Assembly (NCBI RefSeq): GCF_018069925.1
Contig: NZ_JAGPXB010000001.1
Location: 434,001-498,000, forward strand
Length of the DNA: 64,000 nt
DNA from: Flavobacterium erciyesense
Lineage (GTDB): Bacteria; Bacteroidota; Bacteroidia; Flavobacteriales; Flavobacteriaceae
Direction of reading: 5' to 3'
Under the pieces are notes generated by a model that was not told the origin of the DNA, made no database searches, and was given only the letters and a program-made list of their open reading frames with translations. This document shows positions 36,203 to 43,591 of this stretch, piece after piece. Every line of letters starts with the position of its first letter. The stretch's first letter is position 1. A program made the translations under genes and the position numbers.

Positions 36203-37393
36203 ATGAAAAAAGTTTTAACATTATGCATTTTAGCTATCGGGATGATGGCGGATGCGCAGACCAACAACGTAATTTCAAAAAAACTACAACTCCAAAACGT
36301 GCCTATTGGTACCGCAAACGATTCTGTTTTAGTTTGGGGCGCTAACAAAGTTGTAAAACATAGAAAACTTAGCGATTTGTTTAGTAATTCATTACCCATC
36401 GATTTAGCAAGTGTGTTATCAACTGGATATACTAATAGCAATGTACTAGATGACAATCGAACATCGGTTTATACTTTAGCACCAGAAATGCTAAATTATA
36501 GGATTTTCAAAAATGATTATTCCCTTTACAGTGCGATTTTAATTGACAACGATAAATTTCAAATTGGAGGAAGTTATTTGAACCAAAATGATAGTTTGAG
36601 CAAAACAAGTGTATTATTTAGCGCTGATTTTGATGGATCTTCTATCAAATCCGAGCATAGAGATTTGTTCGGTAATATCTTAAATAGAACAGATTTAAAA
36701 GTTGATCCAGTCAAAGGTGTTGGTATTAGAACATCCAATTATGGCAATGGATTTTATTTTAAAACTGATAATTTACAAGGTGATGAGCGTACACTCCAAG
36801 TTCCAGATAGATCAGGAACTATAGCTTTAACTGATGATATTCCAGCACCAAAATATACAACTTTCAATGCTCTAATTACGCAGTATGACACTGACAATCC
36901 AATACTAACATTGTTGCCCGGAGAAATACAAAATGTTAGTATAATTAGAGCAGGAGTTGGTACCTACTGGTTAATGAGCAACTCTGCATTTATTTTGGAT
37001 AAGACAACTGTTTTTTTGAATAATACAACAGCTTTCACAAACAAAATAGAGCATTTAGACATTAATATAATTGTTTTAAAAACTTTTGACGCTTCAGGAA
37101 CTCTAGTTGATTCTGCTTTGAATAAATCAAGCTTAGAAGTAAAAGTTTATTTAGCTGGCCCTCGGGAGGTCGCTGTAGGACCCAATTCAAGCGGATACGA
37201 CGCATGTAGTTTAGAGCCATCAAATACTGCTTATTTTGTGGGTAATGGCTTAGGTATAAATAGTGGAGATGCCGTTTTTCAGAACTCGCAAGGAACTATT
37301 CCTTTGCCGGATGGCGCTTATAGCTTAAACCAATATTCTGAATATATGACAGTCGTTTCAGGTATAGCTTATCTACAAACTTGTGGCCGCTAA
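36203..37393 (+). CDS. Putative tail-fibre-like protein with signal peptide
   Basis: 396 residues from ATG 36203; a 30-codon upstream extension from 36113 would overlap the previous gene and lose the signal. The N-terminus MKKVLTLCILAIGMMADAQ is a clear Sec signal with a cleavage-type end. It is followed by QLQNVPIGTANDSVLVWGANKVVKHR, a module found before beta-rich adhesin/tail-fibre regions, then RSGTIALTDDIPA, typical of phage-tail-fibre-like repeats. A secreted virion-like protein is odd for a phage and may be a cargo adhesin. Confidence 0.65.
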   Translation: MKKVLTLCILAIGMMADAQTNNVISKKLQLQNVPIGTANDSVLVWGANKVVKHRKLSDLFSNSLPIDLASVLSTGYTNSNVLDDNRTSVYTLAPEMLNYRIFKNDYSLYSAILIDNDKFQIGGSYLNQNDSLSKTSVLFSADFDGSSIKSEHRDLFGNILNRTDLKVDPVKGVGIRTSNYGNGFYFKTDNLQGDERTLQVPDRSGTIALTDDIPAPKYTTFNALITQYDTDNPILTLLPGEIQNVSIIRAGVGTYWLMSNSAFILDKTTVFLNNTTAFTNKIEHLDINIIVLKTFDASGTLVDSALNKSSLEVKVYLAGPREVAVGPNSSGYDACSLEPSNTAYFVGNGLGINSGDAVFQNSQGTIPLPDGAYSLNQYSEYMTVVSGIAYLQTCGR

Positions 37394-37406
37394 AAAATAA
37401 GAAAAC

Positions 37407-37748
37407 ATGAACAAATTTTTAGAACAAATTTTAGGCACCAATGATGTGCCAACTTATTTAGCCTGGTTCCTACTAGCTTTTATTGGGGCCTTTACTGCTA
37501 TTTTAATAAGAGCAAAAGCAAAATACAAAACCTCTGATGATACACCACGCAAATGGAGCTGGGGGTTTCTTCTCCAGGACAACGCGATCAATTTGCTGCT
37601 AGGATTTTTTATCACCTTCATTTTTTTGCGGTTTTCTCAAGAAACTTTAAAGCTAGAACCTAGCGCCTGGGTCGCACTACTAGTTGGTGCCACCAATAAT
37701 GAATTGTCTTTGCTATTCGTCAAATTCGGATTAAAGGCAAGAAAATAA
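37407..37748 (+). CDS. Putative holin
   Basis: 113 residues with two to three membrane segments (PTYLAWFLLAFIGAFTAIL, NLLLGFFITFIFLRF, and WVALLVGATNNELSLLFV) and a basic C-terminus. Located just before another membrane protein and the muramidase, so a holin is the best guess. Confidence 0.6.
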   Translation: MNKFLEQILGTNDVPTYLAWFLLAFIGAFTAILIRAKAKYKTSDDTPRKWSWGFLLQDNAINLLLGFFITFIFLRFSQETLKLEPSAWVALLVGATNNELSLLFVKFGLKARK

Positions 37749-37769
37749 TTTATACAAATCAATAGTATT

Positions 37770-38021
37770 ATGAATGTGGAAGATAGACAGATAATGAGTC
37801 AAATTGAAAAAGATATTGCCGAAATTAAAACAGCACTACTCGGCAGTTCATTATCTGGAGACAAAGGACTTACAGGCAGAATAAAAGATTTAGAAAATCG
37901 ATTAAAAATACTAGAACTTGAAAAAAGCCAAAACCATAATTTGAATAAAGTCATTATCTGGTTAGCTTCCATAATCGTAGTTGGGTTGCTTGGATTAATT
38001 TTTAACTATTTTAAAAAATGA
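37770..38021 (+). CDS. Coiled-coil membrane protein (XhlA-like, lysis)
   Basis: 83 residues: N-terminal coiled coil (RQIMSQIEKDIAEIKTALLG and RIKDLENRLKILELEKS) and one C-terminal membrane helix (KVIIWLASIIVVGLLGLIF). The build matches haemolysin XhlA-type lysis proteins. Overlaps the muramidase gene by 4 nt. Confidence 0.65.
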   Translation: MNVEDRQIMSQIEKDIAEIKTALLGSSLSGDKGLTGRIKDLENRLKILELEKSQNHNLNKVIIWLASIIVVGLLGLIFNYFKK

Positions 38022-38554
38022 TTACCGAAAAAGAGTATCGCGATTTAGCCATTGAATTTGGCTACCCGCTGGCCCGCGTCAAATCTATCGATCTAGTCGA
38101 ATCTAATGGCGAAGGTTTTGATCGTAAAACCGGTAAAATAAAAATACAATTTGAGCCTCACTATTTCAAACGTATTTCCAGATATGTTACAGGACTTTGG
38201 TCATTAAACAAAGTTGATGTACAATCAAAGGAATGGGCAGCTTTTAACGATGCTTTCAAGAAAAACCCCAAAGCTGCTATGGAGTCTACCTCCATTGGCC
38301 GCATGCAAGTGATGGGTGAGAATTGGAAACGCCTAGGCTTTAAAAGCGTCAATGCAATGTGGGATTTTGCCAAAGTATCAGAGCGTAATCAATTATGGCT
38401 AGGCTTAAAATTCATTGCAACAAATGCTCGATTACATCAAGCCGTTATTAACGGAAATCACAAAATGATCGCCTATTACTATAATGGTAAAAATTACTGG
38501 ATTAAAGGTTACGACAAAAAATTAAAAAATGCTGAAAATAATTTTGCCACATGA
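38018..38554 (+). CDS. Endolysin, N-acetylmuramidase family
   Basis: 178 residues. The catalytic-type VESNGEGF, then KIQFEPHYFKRIS and ESTSIGRMQVMGENWKRLGF are typical of the N-acetylmuramidase (PF11860) endolysins, which cut peptidoglycan glycan strands. No signal peptide, so export depends on the holin. Starts within the stop of the XhlA-like gene and overlaps a tiny downstream frame by 4 nt. Confidence 0.88.
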   Translation: MITEKEYRDLAIEFGYPLARVKSIDLVESNGEGFDRKTGKIKIQFEPHYFKRISRYVTGLWSLNKVDVQSKEWAAFNDAFKKNPKAAMESTSIGRMQVMGENWKRLGFKSVNAMWDFAKVSERNQLWLGLKFIATNARLHQAVINGNHKMIAYYYNGKNYWIKGYDKKLKNAENNFAT

Positions 38555-38631
38555 AAAAATTATTCAAAATCATAAGTAACCTATTGTACGGAGGAAAATC
38601 CTTCGCACCCAAAGAAACAAAGTGGAATTAA
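38551..38631 (+). CDS. Tiny lysis-cassette peptide (26 aa)
   Basis: A 26-residue frame, MKKLFKIISNLLYGGKSFAP and six more residues, starting in the ATGA overlap with the endolysin stop and ending 10 bp before the next gene. Amphipathic, basic. The tight coupling argues for real translation, but size keeps it uncertain. Confidence 0.4.
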   Translation: MKKLFKIISNLLYGGKSFAPKETKWN

Positions 38632-38641
38632 AAACAAAAAA

Positions 38642-39244
38642 ATGTTAGAAAAAATTAAAATAGCTGCAATCGTTATCCTCCTGGTAACGGTTAGTTTATT
38701 CTATAAAAATTGGCAGTTCGAAAAAGCCGAAAAAACACGGCAAACCGCAAACTTGGTTTCACTTCGAAAAGCGGATAGTTTAAATTATGCAACACAAATC
38801 TTGAACGTTACTGAACTCAAAGAATATCTGCAGTACCAAAATTCAGATTTAAAAAATAAGCTAGCAAAATCAGGAATCAAAGAAAATAGAATCACTGAAA
38901 TCATTAGAACCAACTACATCTACAAAGACACGATAAAACAAGAAACAGATGTATCCGGATTAATTGATGCTGTTAAAAAAACCATTCCCAAACAACAATC
39001 CTGGAGCGATACAAATGGATGCCTAACTGTGAAAGGATTAGTTGTTTTTGATGGCCAAAAACTCAAAGTTACAGTACAAGAACGGGACCTTAAAAACAAT
39101 ACCCATGCAGTTGCATACTGGGAGCGAAAGCCCTGGACGTTTCTAGGTTTAAAATCAAGATTTTTAGGTAAAAAACAATTTACTGCTAAAGTATTTGATG
39201 AGTGTGGCAAAACCCAATTTTTGCGCATTGAAAAAAAACAATAA
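38642..39244 (+). CDS. Putative spanin-like membrane protein
   Basis: 200 residues. One N-terminal membrane helix (KIKIAAIVILLVTVSLFYKN region, residues 3-20), then a coiled-coil/periplasmic part (about 25-100) and a C-terminal basic domain. Type II membrane topology right after the endolysin fits an i-spanin-like or DUF6549-like protein. No lipoprotein partner was found nearby. Confidence 0.6.
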   Translation: MLEKIKIAAIVILLVTVSLFYKNWQFEKAEKTRQTANLVSLRKADSLNYATQILNVTELKEYLQYQNSDLKNKLAKSGIKENRITEIIRTNYIYKDTIKQETDVSGLIDAVKKTIPKQQSWSDTNGCLTVKGLVVFDGQKLKVTVQERDLKNNTHAVAYWERKPWTFLGLKSRFLGKKQFTAKVFDECGKTQFLRIEKKQ

Positions 39245-39271
39245 AATAGTATCCATCTAACAAACATTATA

Positions 39272-39634
39272 ATGCCAGAAATTGTAAGTCTTATCGATTT
39301 TAAATACACCATCGAGGAAAAAGGCGGTGTGATCTTTATTAAAGATGCTCGAACTTCACAAATAATTAATCAGTATTACAAGGTAAAACCTGAATTAAAT
39401 ATTACTGAAGAATTAGTTCGCGTCGTGTTTTTTGCACCAAAACAACCTACTGTTTTAGATTTTAAAGAATTAAAAAGAGGAATCTTAAAATTTGAAAATT
39501 ACCAAAACAAAGATAGTTTTCAAATAAAATTTACCAATTCAGAAGGAGAAAACATCTTGAACCAGGTGGTCACATCTTTTATGGGACAAGATCAATTTAC
39601 TATTGAAACAATTGCTGATTACTTTTTTCAATAA
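39272..39634 (+). CDS. Hypothetical phage protein
   Basis: 120 residues, soluble, unrecognised (MPEIVSLIDFKYTIEEKGGV). Shares one base with the next start (TAATG). The cluster 39272-40843 of three overlapping genes lies downstream of lysis and may be late structural genes. Confidence 0.6.
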   Translation: MPEIVSLIDFKYTIEEKGGVIFIKDARTSQIINQYYKVKPELNITEELVRVVFFAPKQPTVLDFKELKRGILKFENYQNKDSFQIKFTNSEGENILNQVVTSFMGQDQFTIETIADYFFQ

Positions 39635-40356
39635 TGAAAATTAATATCGTAATCCCTGCATCATGGAATGAGTTATCCGATAGCCAGTTTAAAGAACTGG
39701 CTAAACTCTCTTATTCAGGAAAAACAGGAAATTATTTTGATTTACAGTGTTTTAAAATTTTACTTAACATCCGCTGGTATCAATTCTCTAGACGAATGCA
39801 TGTTAAATTCGTTTTGTCGCAAATTTCGATTAAGACACTCAAGAAAACATTTGATTTTGTTTACAAAGCAAATGACAGAACTATTTTTCCGAAAATCAGC
39901 AACGGCTATTTTCCACCACTCGACAAAATTACAAACCTAACTGCAGAAGAGTTTTCTGTTGCAGATGATCTGCATATTAAATGGAGAACTACCCAGGACA
40001 AAGAATACCTTATTTACCTTGCAGCAGTACTGTATAGTAAAAAAAAACAACCACGGGAGCCATTTGACAAGAACAATCTGCCGGATAAAATAAAGCATTT
40101 TAAAAAGTTGCCTATTGCAGTTTTGCTATGTATCGAGCTGGCTTATTTTGGTTGCAAAAATCATCTGGTTAAGCGATTCCCGAAAGCTTTCCCGAAAGGC
40201 ACAAAAAAAGTTTCTAATAGTAAGTACGGATTTGGTAAAGTTATTCTGCAAATGGCTGGTGGCAAATTTGGAAATCATGAACAAACCAAAAGCACGAATA
40301 TTTATACTTTTCTTGAAGAGTTTACTGAAAACCTAAATAGCGCAAAAAATGGTTAG
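39634..40356 (+). CDS. Hypothetical basic phage protein
   Basis: 240 residues, basic, no signal (MKINIVIPASWNELSDSQFK). Central EFSVADDLHIKWRTTQDKEYLIYLAAVLY looks helical. Unrecognised; the size and position would suit an assembly chaperone or adaptor. Overlaps the next gene by 8 nt. Confidence 0.6.
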   Translation: MKINIVIPASWNELSDSQFKELAKLSYSGKTGNYFDLQCFKILLNIRWYQFSRRMHVKFVLSQISIKTLKKTFDFVYKANDRTIFPKISNGYFPPLDKITNLTAEEFSVADDLHIKWRTTQDKEYLIYLAAVLYSKKKQPREPFDKNNLPDKIKHFKKLPIAVLLCIELAYFGCKNHLVKRFPKAFPKGTKKVSNSKYGFGKVILQMAGGKFGNHEQTKSTNIYTFLEEFTENLNSAKNG

Positions 40357-40843
40357 AAAAACACATAGTGAAATAATAAATTTTCACAAAAATATTGCCG
40401 CAGCTCACGTTGGCATTAATGGGTTTTATAGGTTCGATATGAATGAAATTATAGGTCAGTTTCGTTCAGGAGTTCCTACACCTGCATTGCTTTTAGAAAG
40501 TCACTCAAGCGAGTTAGAAAGTGCAACCAAAATGGTTTCTAATTTTAATAGTATCAAAATATCCTTTTTGTTATTAGATTTTGCAGGTAAGGTAGGCGAC
40601 TTTGAAAAACAGAACGAGGTCTTGGATCGATTAGAAAATATTGCCCTGGATATCGTTTCCTATTTAGTAAAAGAAAATAAAACAAATGGTTCCTGGTTGT
40701 TTGGTATGTTTGATATTAATTCAGTACGAATTGAAAAAATAGGCCCTTTGTTTGACAACATGTACGGCTGGAATGTCATTTATGCCTTAAAAAATCACGA
40801 ATCAATGGTTTTTGATGTCAATAAATGGAATTTTAATCCGTAA
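40349..40843 (+). CDS. Hypothetical phage protein
   Basis: 164 residues, last gene before the structured intergenic region. MVRKTHSEIINFHKNIAAAH at the N-terminus; pattern of alternating helices and strands, unrecognised. Probably a minor virion or assembly protein of the three-gene cluster. Confidence 0.6.
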   Translation: MVRKTHSEIINFHKNIAAAHVGINGFYRFDMNEIIGQFRSGVPTPALLLESHSSELESATKMVSNFNSIKISFLLLDFAGKVGDFEKQNEVLDRLENIALDIVSYLVKENKTNGSWLFGMFDINSVRIEKIGPLFDNMYGWNVIYALKNHESMVFDVNKWNFNP

Positions 40844-40855
40844 ATAATCAAAAAA

Positions 40856-40994
40856 AATCCTTTGGAGTACAGGATAAAAAAAGTCCTCCAACATTAAAAA
40901 CTTCTCACGGATTTTAATTTTTAGCACAAAGCCAAGCGTTGGAGGACAAAAAGTCTTCTAATGCTTGGCTTCGCTATTTCTAATAATCCGTGAG
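40856..40994 (+). ncRNA. Candidate structured RNA element with competing stems
   Basis: In a 186-bp gap without a gene. A 19-bp hairpin is formed by 40929-40947 and 40953-40971 (loop AAAAA), fully paired as RNA with three G-U pairs. An outer 10-bp stem pairs CTCACGGATT (40904-40913) with AATCCGTGAG (40985-40994). The left arm of the long hairpin can instead pair with GTCCTCCAAC (40883-40892), which itself can pair with TTGGAGTAC (40862-40870). The mutually exclusive stems recall an attenuator or switch before the methylase gene at 41030. Confidence 0.5.
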
Positions 40995-41029
40995 GTTACA
41001 AATATACATTATCAATCATCAATCAAAAA

Positions 41030-41887
41030 ATGAAATTACAAAAAAAGAAAAATTACACGGCAGCGCCGTTGCCATTTATGGGCCAAAAGAGAAGATTTTT
41101 AAAAGATTTTAAAAACGCATTAACCGCATTCCCTCCTGATGCTATTTATATTGACCTATTTGGAGGTAGTGGTTTATTATCGCACACAACTAAACAGTTT
41201 TACCCCGATGCTAAAGTCATTTACAACGATTTTGACGGCTTTTCAGAGCGTTTGGCTAACATTGACAAAACCAATCTACTTATTGCAGATATAAGGCTAA
41301 TTTTAAACGATAGCCCATCTGATAAAAAAATAAGTGATTCCATAAAACAAAAAGTGATCGCTAGAGTAGAACTGGAAGAACAAAACGGATACGTAGACTA
41401 TATTACTTTGAGCAGCTCCATCCTGTTCTCGATGAAATATGTTTTGTCCCTGGAGCAATTAAAAAAAGAAACACTTTACAATACCGTTCGCCAATCGAAT
41501 TATACAGCTGAAGGTTATTTGGAAGGATTGGAAGTAGTTAGCTTAGATTATAAAAAACTTTTCAATCAGTACAAAAATAAGCCAAACGTAGTTTTTCTGG
41601 TAGACCCGCCCTATTTATCAACTGAAACAGGAACCTACAAGAGCTACTGGAAACTAAACGATTATTTAGATGTGCTTCAGGTTCTGGATGGCACTAGTTT
41701 TTTTTATTTTACATCCAACAAATCTTCAATTATTGAGCTTTGCGAATGGATAGAAACTAAAACGCCAATGAGCAATCCTTTTACTGGAGCAAATAGAATG
41801 GAGACTAAAAACCCCGTAAATTTTCAAACTAGTTATACCGATATCATGCTGTTTAAAGATTCTAACTCAAGCATTACTTCGCTGTAA
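41030..41887 (+). CDS. DNA adenine methyltransferase (D12 class), prophage
   Basis: 285 residues. Motif I-like APLPFMGQKRRFLKDF at residues 12-27 (F-x-G-x-K), DLFGGSGLLS, and motif IV FLVDPPYLS near 195 identify an N6-adenine methylase of the Dam/D12 type. No cognate nuclease is nearby, so it is an orphan enzyme, probably protecting phage DNA against host restriction. It follows the structured region directly. Confidence 0.85.
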   Translation: MKLQKKKNYTAAPLPFMGQKRRFLKDFKNALTAFPPDAIYIDLFGGSGLLSHTTKQFYPDAKVIYNDFDGFSERLANIDKTNLLIADIRLILNDSPSDKKISDSIKQKVIARVELEEQNGYVDYITLSSSILFSMKYVLSLEQLKKETLYNTVRQSNYTAEGYLEGLEVVSLDYKKLFNQYKNKPNVVFLVDPPYLSTETGTYKSYWKLNDYLDVLQVLDGTSFFYFTSNKSSIIELCEWIETKTPMSNPFTGANRMETKNPVNFQTSYTDIMLFKDSNSSITSL

Positions 41888-41937
41888 ATTTCCTGAAAAA
41901 AAAATTTCTTTTTTAGTAAAAAAACTTTCTTTTTCGC

Positions 41938-41967
41938 TTGTTAATGATAGTAAATTTACTATCTTTG
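41938..41967 (+). promoter_or_regulatory. hicAB promoter and operator
   Basis: -33 TTG (41938-41940), a 19-bp spacer and -7 TATCTTTG (41960-41967) form a textbook Bacteroidota promoter. Within it lies the perfect 18-bp palindrome GATAGTAAATTTACTATC (41946-41963), which overlaps the -7 box. HicB, with its DNA-binding domain, is the likely repressor. Confidence 0.8.
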
Positions 41968-41991
41968 AAAAGTCAAATAATAACAAGGTCT

Positions 41992-42171
41992 ATGAAATAC
42001 AGCGAATTTTTTAAGTTAGTCAAACGGAATGGTTGGCAACTTTTAAGGCAAGGAAAAGGAAGCCACGAAATTTGGGAAAAAGACAGTCAAACAGTCGTAA
42101 TTCCTAACCACGGTTCAAAAGAAATGCCAACAGGATTAGAAAAAAGTTTAAAAAAAGAAATGGGTTTATAA
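41992..42171 (+). CDS. hicA: HicA-family mRNA interferase toxin
   Basis: 59 residues from ATG 41992; a longer upstream frame starts before the promoter. MKYSEFFKLVKRNGWQLLRQ then GKGSHEIWEKDSQTVVIPNH with the catalytic His (GSHEIW) and GTG-like end of the family. Dimeric dsRNA-binding-fold toxin that cuts mRNA. Followed after 26 bp by its antitoxin hicB. Confidence 0.92.
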   Translation: MKYSEFFKLVKRNGWQLLRQGKGSHEIWEKDSQTVVIPNHGSKEMPTGLEKSLKKEMGL

Positions 42172-42197
42172 CCCATTTCTTTAAAAATATAGAAATT

Positions 42198-42590
42198 ATG
42201 AGCAACGAGATTAAAATTATAATAGAAAAAAGTTCTGATTCATTCGGAGCATATTCCGAAAACGTATCAGGTATTTTTGGAGCTGGAGACACTGCCGATG
42301 ATTGCAAACAGTCTATTTTAGATGCAATTGAAACATTAAAAGAGTTAGACAATTGCCCCGCGGAGTTAAAAAGTAATTATACAATTACCTATAAATTTGA
42401 TACAATCAGTCTTTTAAATTATTACAAAGGAATTTTTTCAAACTCAGCATTTGAGAAAATTACAGGAATCAATCAAAAACAAATTCAACACTACGCCACG
42501 GGCCATAGGAAACCAAGACCAGAACAAAGAGAAAAAATAGAAAAAGCGCTTCACAATTTAGGCAAAGAATTACTAGCTGTAGAACTATAG
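42198..42590 (+). CDS. hicB: HicB-family antitoxin
   Basis: 130 residues. N-terminal HicB fold (about 1-60, DSFGAYSENVSGIFGAGDTA then CKQSILDAIETLKEL) that neutralises HicA. C-terminal HTH (about 85-125, FEKITGINQKQIQHYATGHR then KPRPEQREKIEKAL) of XRE/Cro type that can bind the palindrome in the promoter. Typical toxin-first hicAB order. Confidence 0.92.
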   Translation: MSNEIKIIIEKSSDSFGAYSENVSGIFGAGDTADDCKQSILDAIETLKELDNCPAELKSNYTITYKFDTISLLNYYKGIFSNSAFEKITGINQKQIQHYATGHRKPRPEQREKIEKALHNLGKELLAVEL

Positions 42591-42624
42591 GTTATTATTT
42601 GACGATTTTTATTTATAGTGCAGC

Positions 42625-42650
42625 AAAAACCCCTCAATTGAGGGGTTTTT
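42625..42650. terminator. Bidirectional terminator after hicB
   Basis: Perfect stem AAAAACCCCTC / GAGGGGTTTTT with loop AATT. Serves hicAB and the convergent gene at 42669. Confidence 0.92.
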
Positions 42651-42668
42651 TATTGCTTGAAATAAAAA

Positions 42669-42857
42669 TCAAACCAATTCAAAAGTACCATATTGATAAA
42701 CTCCTAAAATACCATCTGAAAATTTTATTGTAAAATCTGCGTTGTCTTCATCAATTACTTTGATATTGTTTACAGTTCCAACCTCGCCTCTTTTATTGAA
42801 TGGGTCTGTGGTTAAAAATCTATCAATCATTACTTTTTTACCTCTTAAATTTTTCAT
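42669..42857 (-). CDS. Hypothetical small phage protein
   Basis: 62 residues from ATG 42857 (MKNLRGKKVMIDRFLTTDPF); a 14-codon upstream extension is unlikely. Beta-rich, Asp/Asn/Gly turns (GEVGTVNNIKVIDEDNADFT), resembling small OB- or SH3-like barrels. Coupled to the next gene upstream by only 4 bp. Confidence 0.6.
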   Translation of the reverse strand: MKNLRGKKVMIDRFLTTDPFNKRGEVGTVNNIKVIDEDNADFTIKFSDGILGVYQYGTFELV

Positions 42858-42861
42858 GTTC

Positions 42862-43047
42862 TTATTTTTTAAATCCAACCCAATTACCATTTTTATCATA
42901 ACCGCGATTAGCTAGAGTCATTTTCGCTAAATCTACTGGGTTAATCTCTCCGCGAACAATTGCACCTAGCAATTCGTTCGAGGTTAATGAAAAAATATAT
43001 TCCGGATTGTTCTCTTCGCTGTCGTTTGATGCTGTGTAAGTGCTCAT
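42862..43047 (-). CDS. Hypothetical protein found in Bacteroidota mobile elements
   Basis: 61 residues from ATG 43047. The core LTSNELLGAIVRGEINPVDL then ANRGYDKNGNWVGF is a pattern I recall from many Bacteroidota phages and conjugative elements; function unknown. A weak hairpin (43151-43170) precedes its promoter region. Confidence 0.65.
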   Translation of the reverse strand: MSTYTASNDSEENNPEYIFSLTSNELLGAIVRGEINPVDLAKMTLANRGYDKNGNWVGFKK

Positions 43048-43355
43048 TATCTTTTTTTTATTCAAATTAAACACTCTTTGTTCCGAGGTGCAAGTATGTT
43101 CTAAAACATTAGCTTTTCTTTAGCTCTTCTTGAAAATTAAACTGAATAAAAAACCCCTCGATTGTGGGGCTCTTTATTATTTATTTGACTCTAAAATTGG
43201 TAATCCTGCTTCGGATTTTCGATATTATTTTTTTTTATTTGTTCTCTAATTAGCGATAACTTGCACCAGTAACAGACCAGACTGTAAAATTTAACGTTGT
43301 AATATGAGAATTTATATAACTAAATATTATCTTTGAACTATAAATAATTGAAACT

Positions 43356-43589
43356 ATGAGAAATTTGCTTAGTTTTTTAGGAGTATTATCTTCTGTTTTC
43401 AACGTTATGATTAACGAATTTCGCTCAATAAACGATTTAATTGTTAAATCCAATGACGAAAACTTAGAGTCATTACTACAAAAACCAGAAGATAAATTGA
43501 AATTTCAAAAGGCTGTTGATGAAGTAATAAAGGAATCATCAACAAAAGATATCACCCTTAATGGTAGGAATATTACAATCTCTGTTTAA
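43356..43589 (+). CDS. Small hypothetical protein, first gene of cargo module
   Basis: 77 residues: N-terminal hydrophobic segment (MRNLLSFLGVLSSVFNVMI) and a charged C-terminal part. Preceded by the -7 box TATCTTTG at 43328-43335. Its stop is 2 bp from the TTG start of the large membrane protein, so both form one unit. Unrecognised. Confidence 0.55.
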   Translation: MRNLLSFLGVLSSVFNVMINEFRSINDLIVKSNDENLESLLQKPEDKLKFQKAVDEVIKESSTKDITLNGRNITISV

Positions 43590-43591
43590 TT

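Noticed and set aside
36113..36203. Upstream start for the secreted late protein
   Set aside because: Would overlap the preceding gene by 89 bp and bury the signal peptide.
40856..40994. Retron msr/msd RNA
   Set aside because: End repeats and a long hairpin recall a retron RNA, but no reverse transcriptase is nearby.
43147..43175. Strong terminator before 43047 gene
   Set aside because: Only CCCC/GGGG pairs with an 8-nt loop; too weak to list as a terminator.
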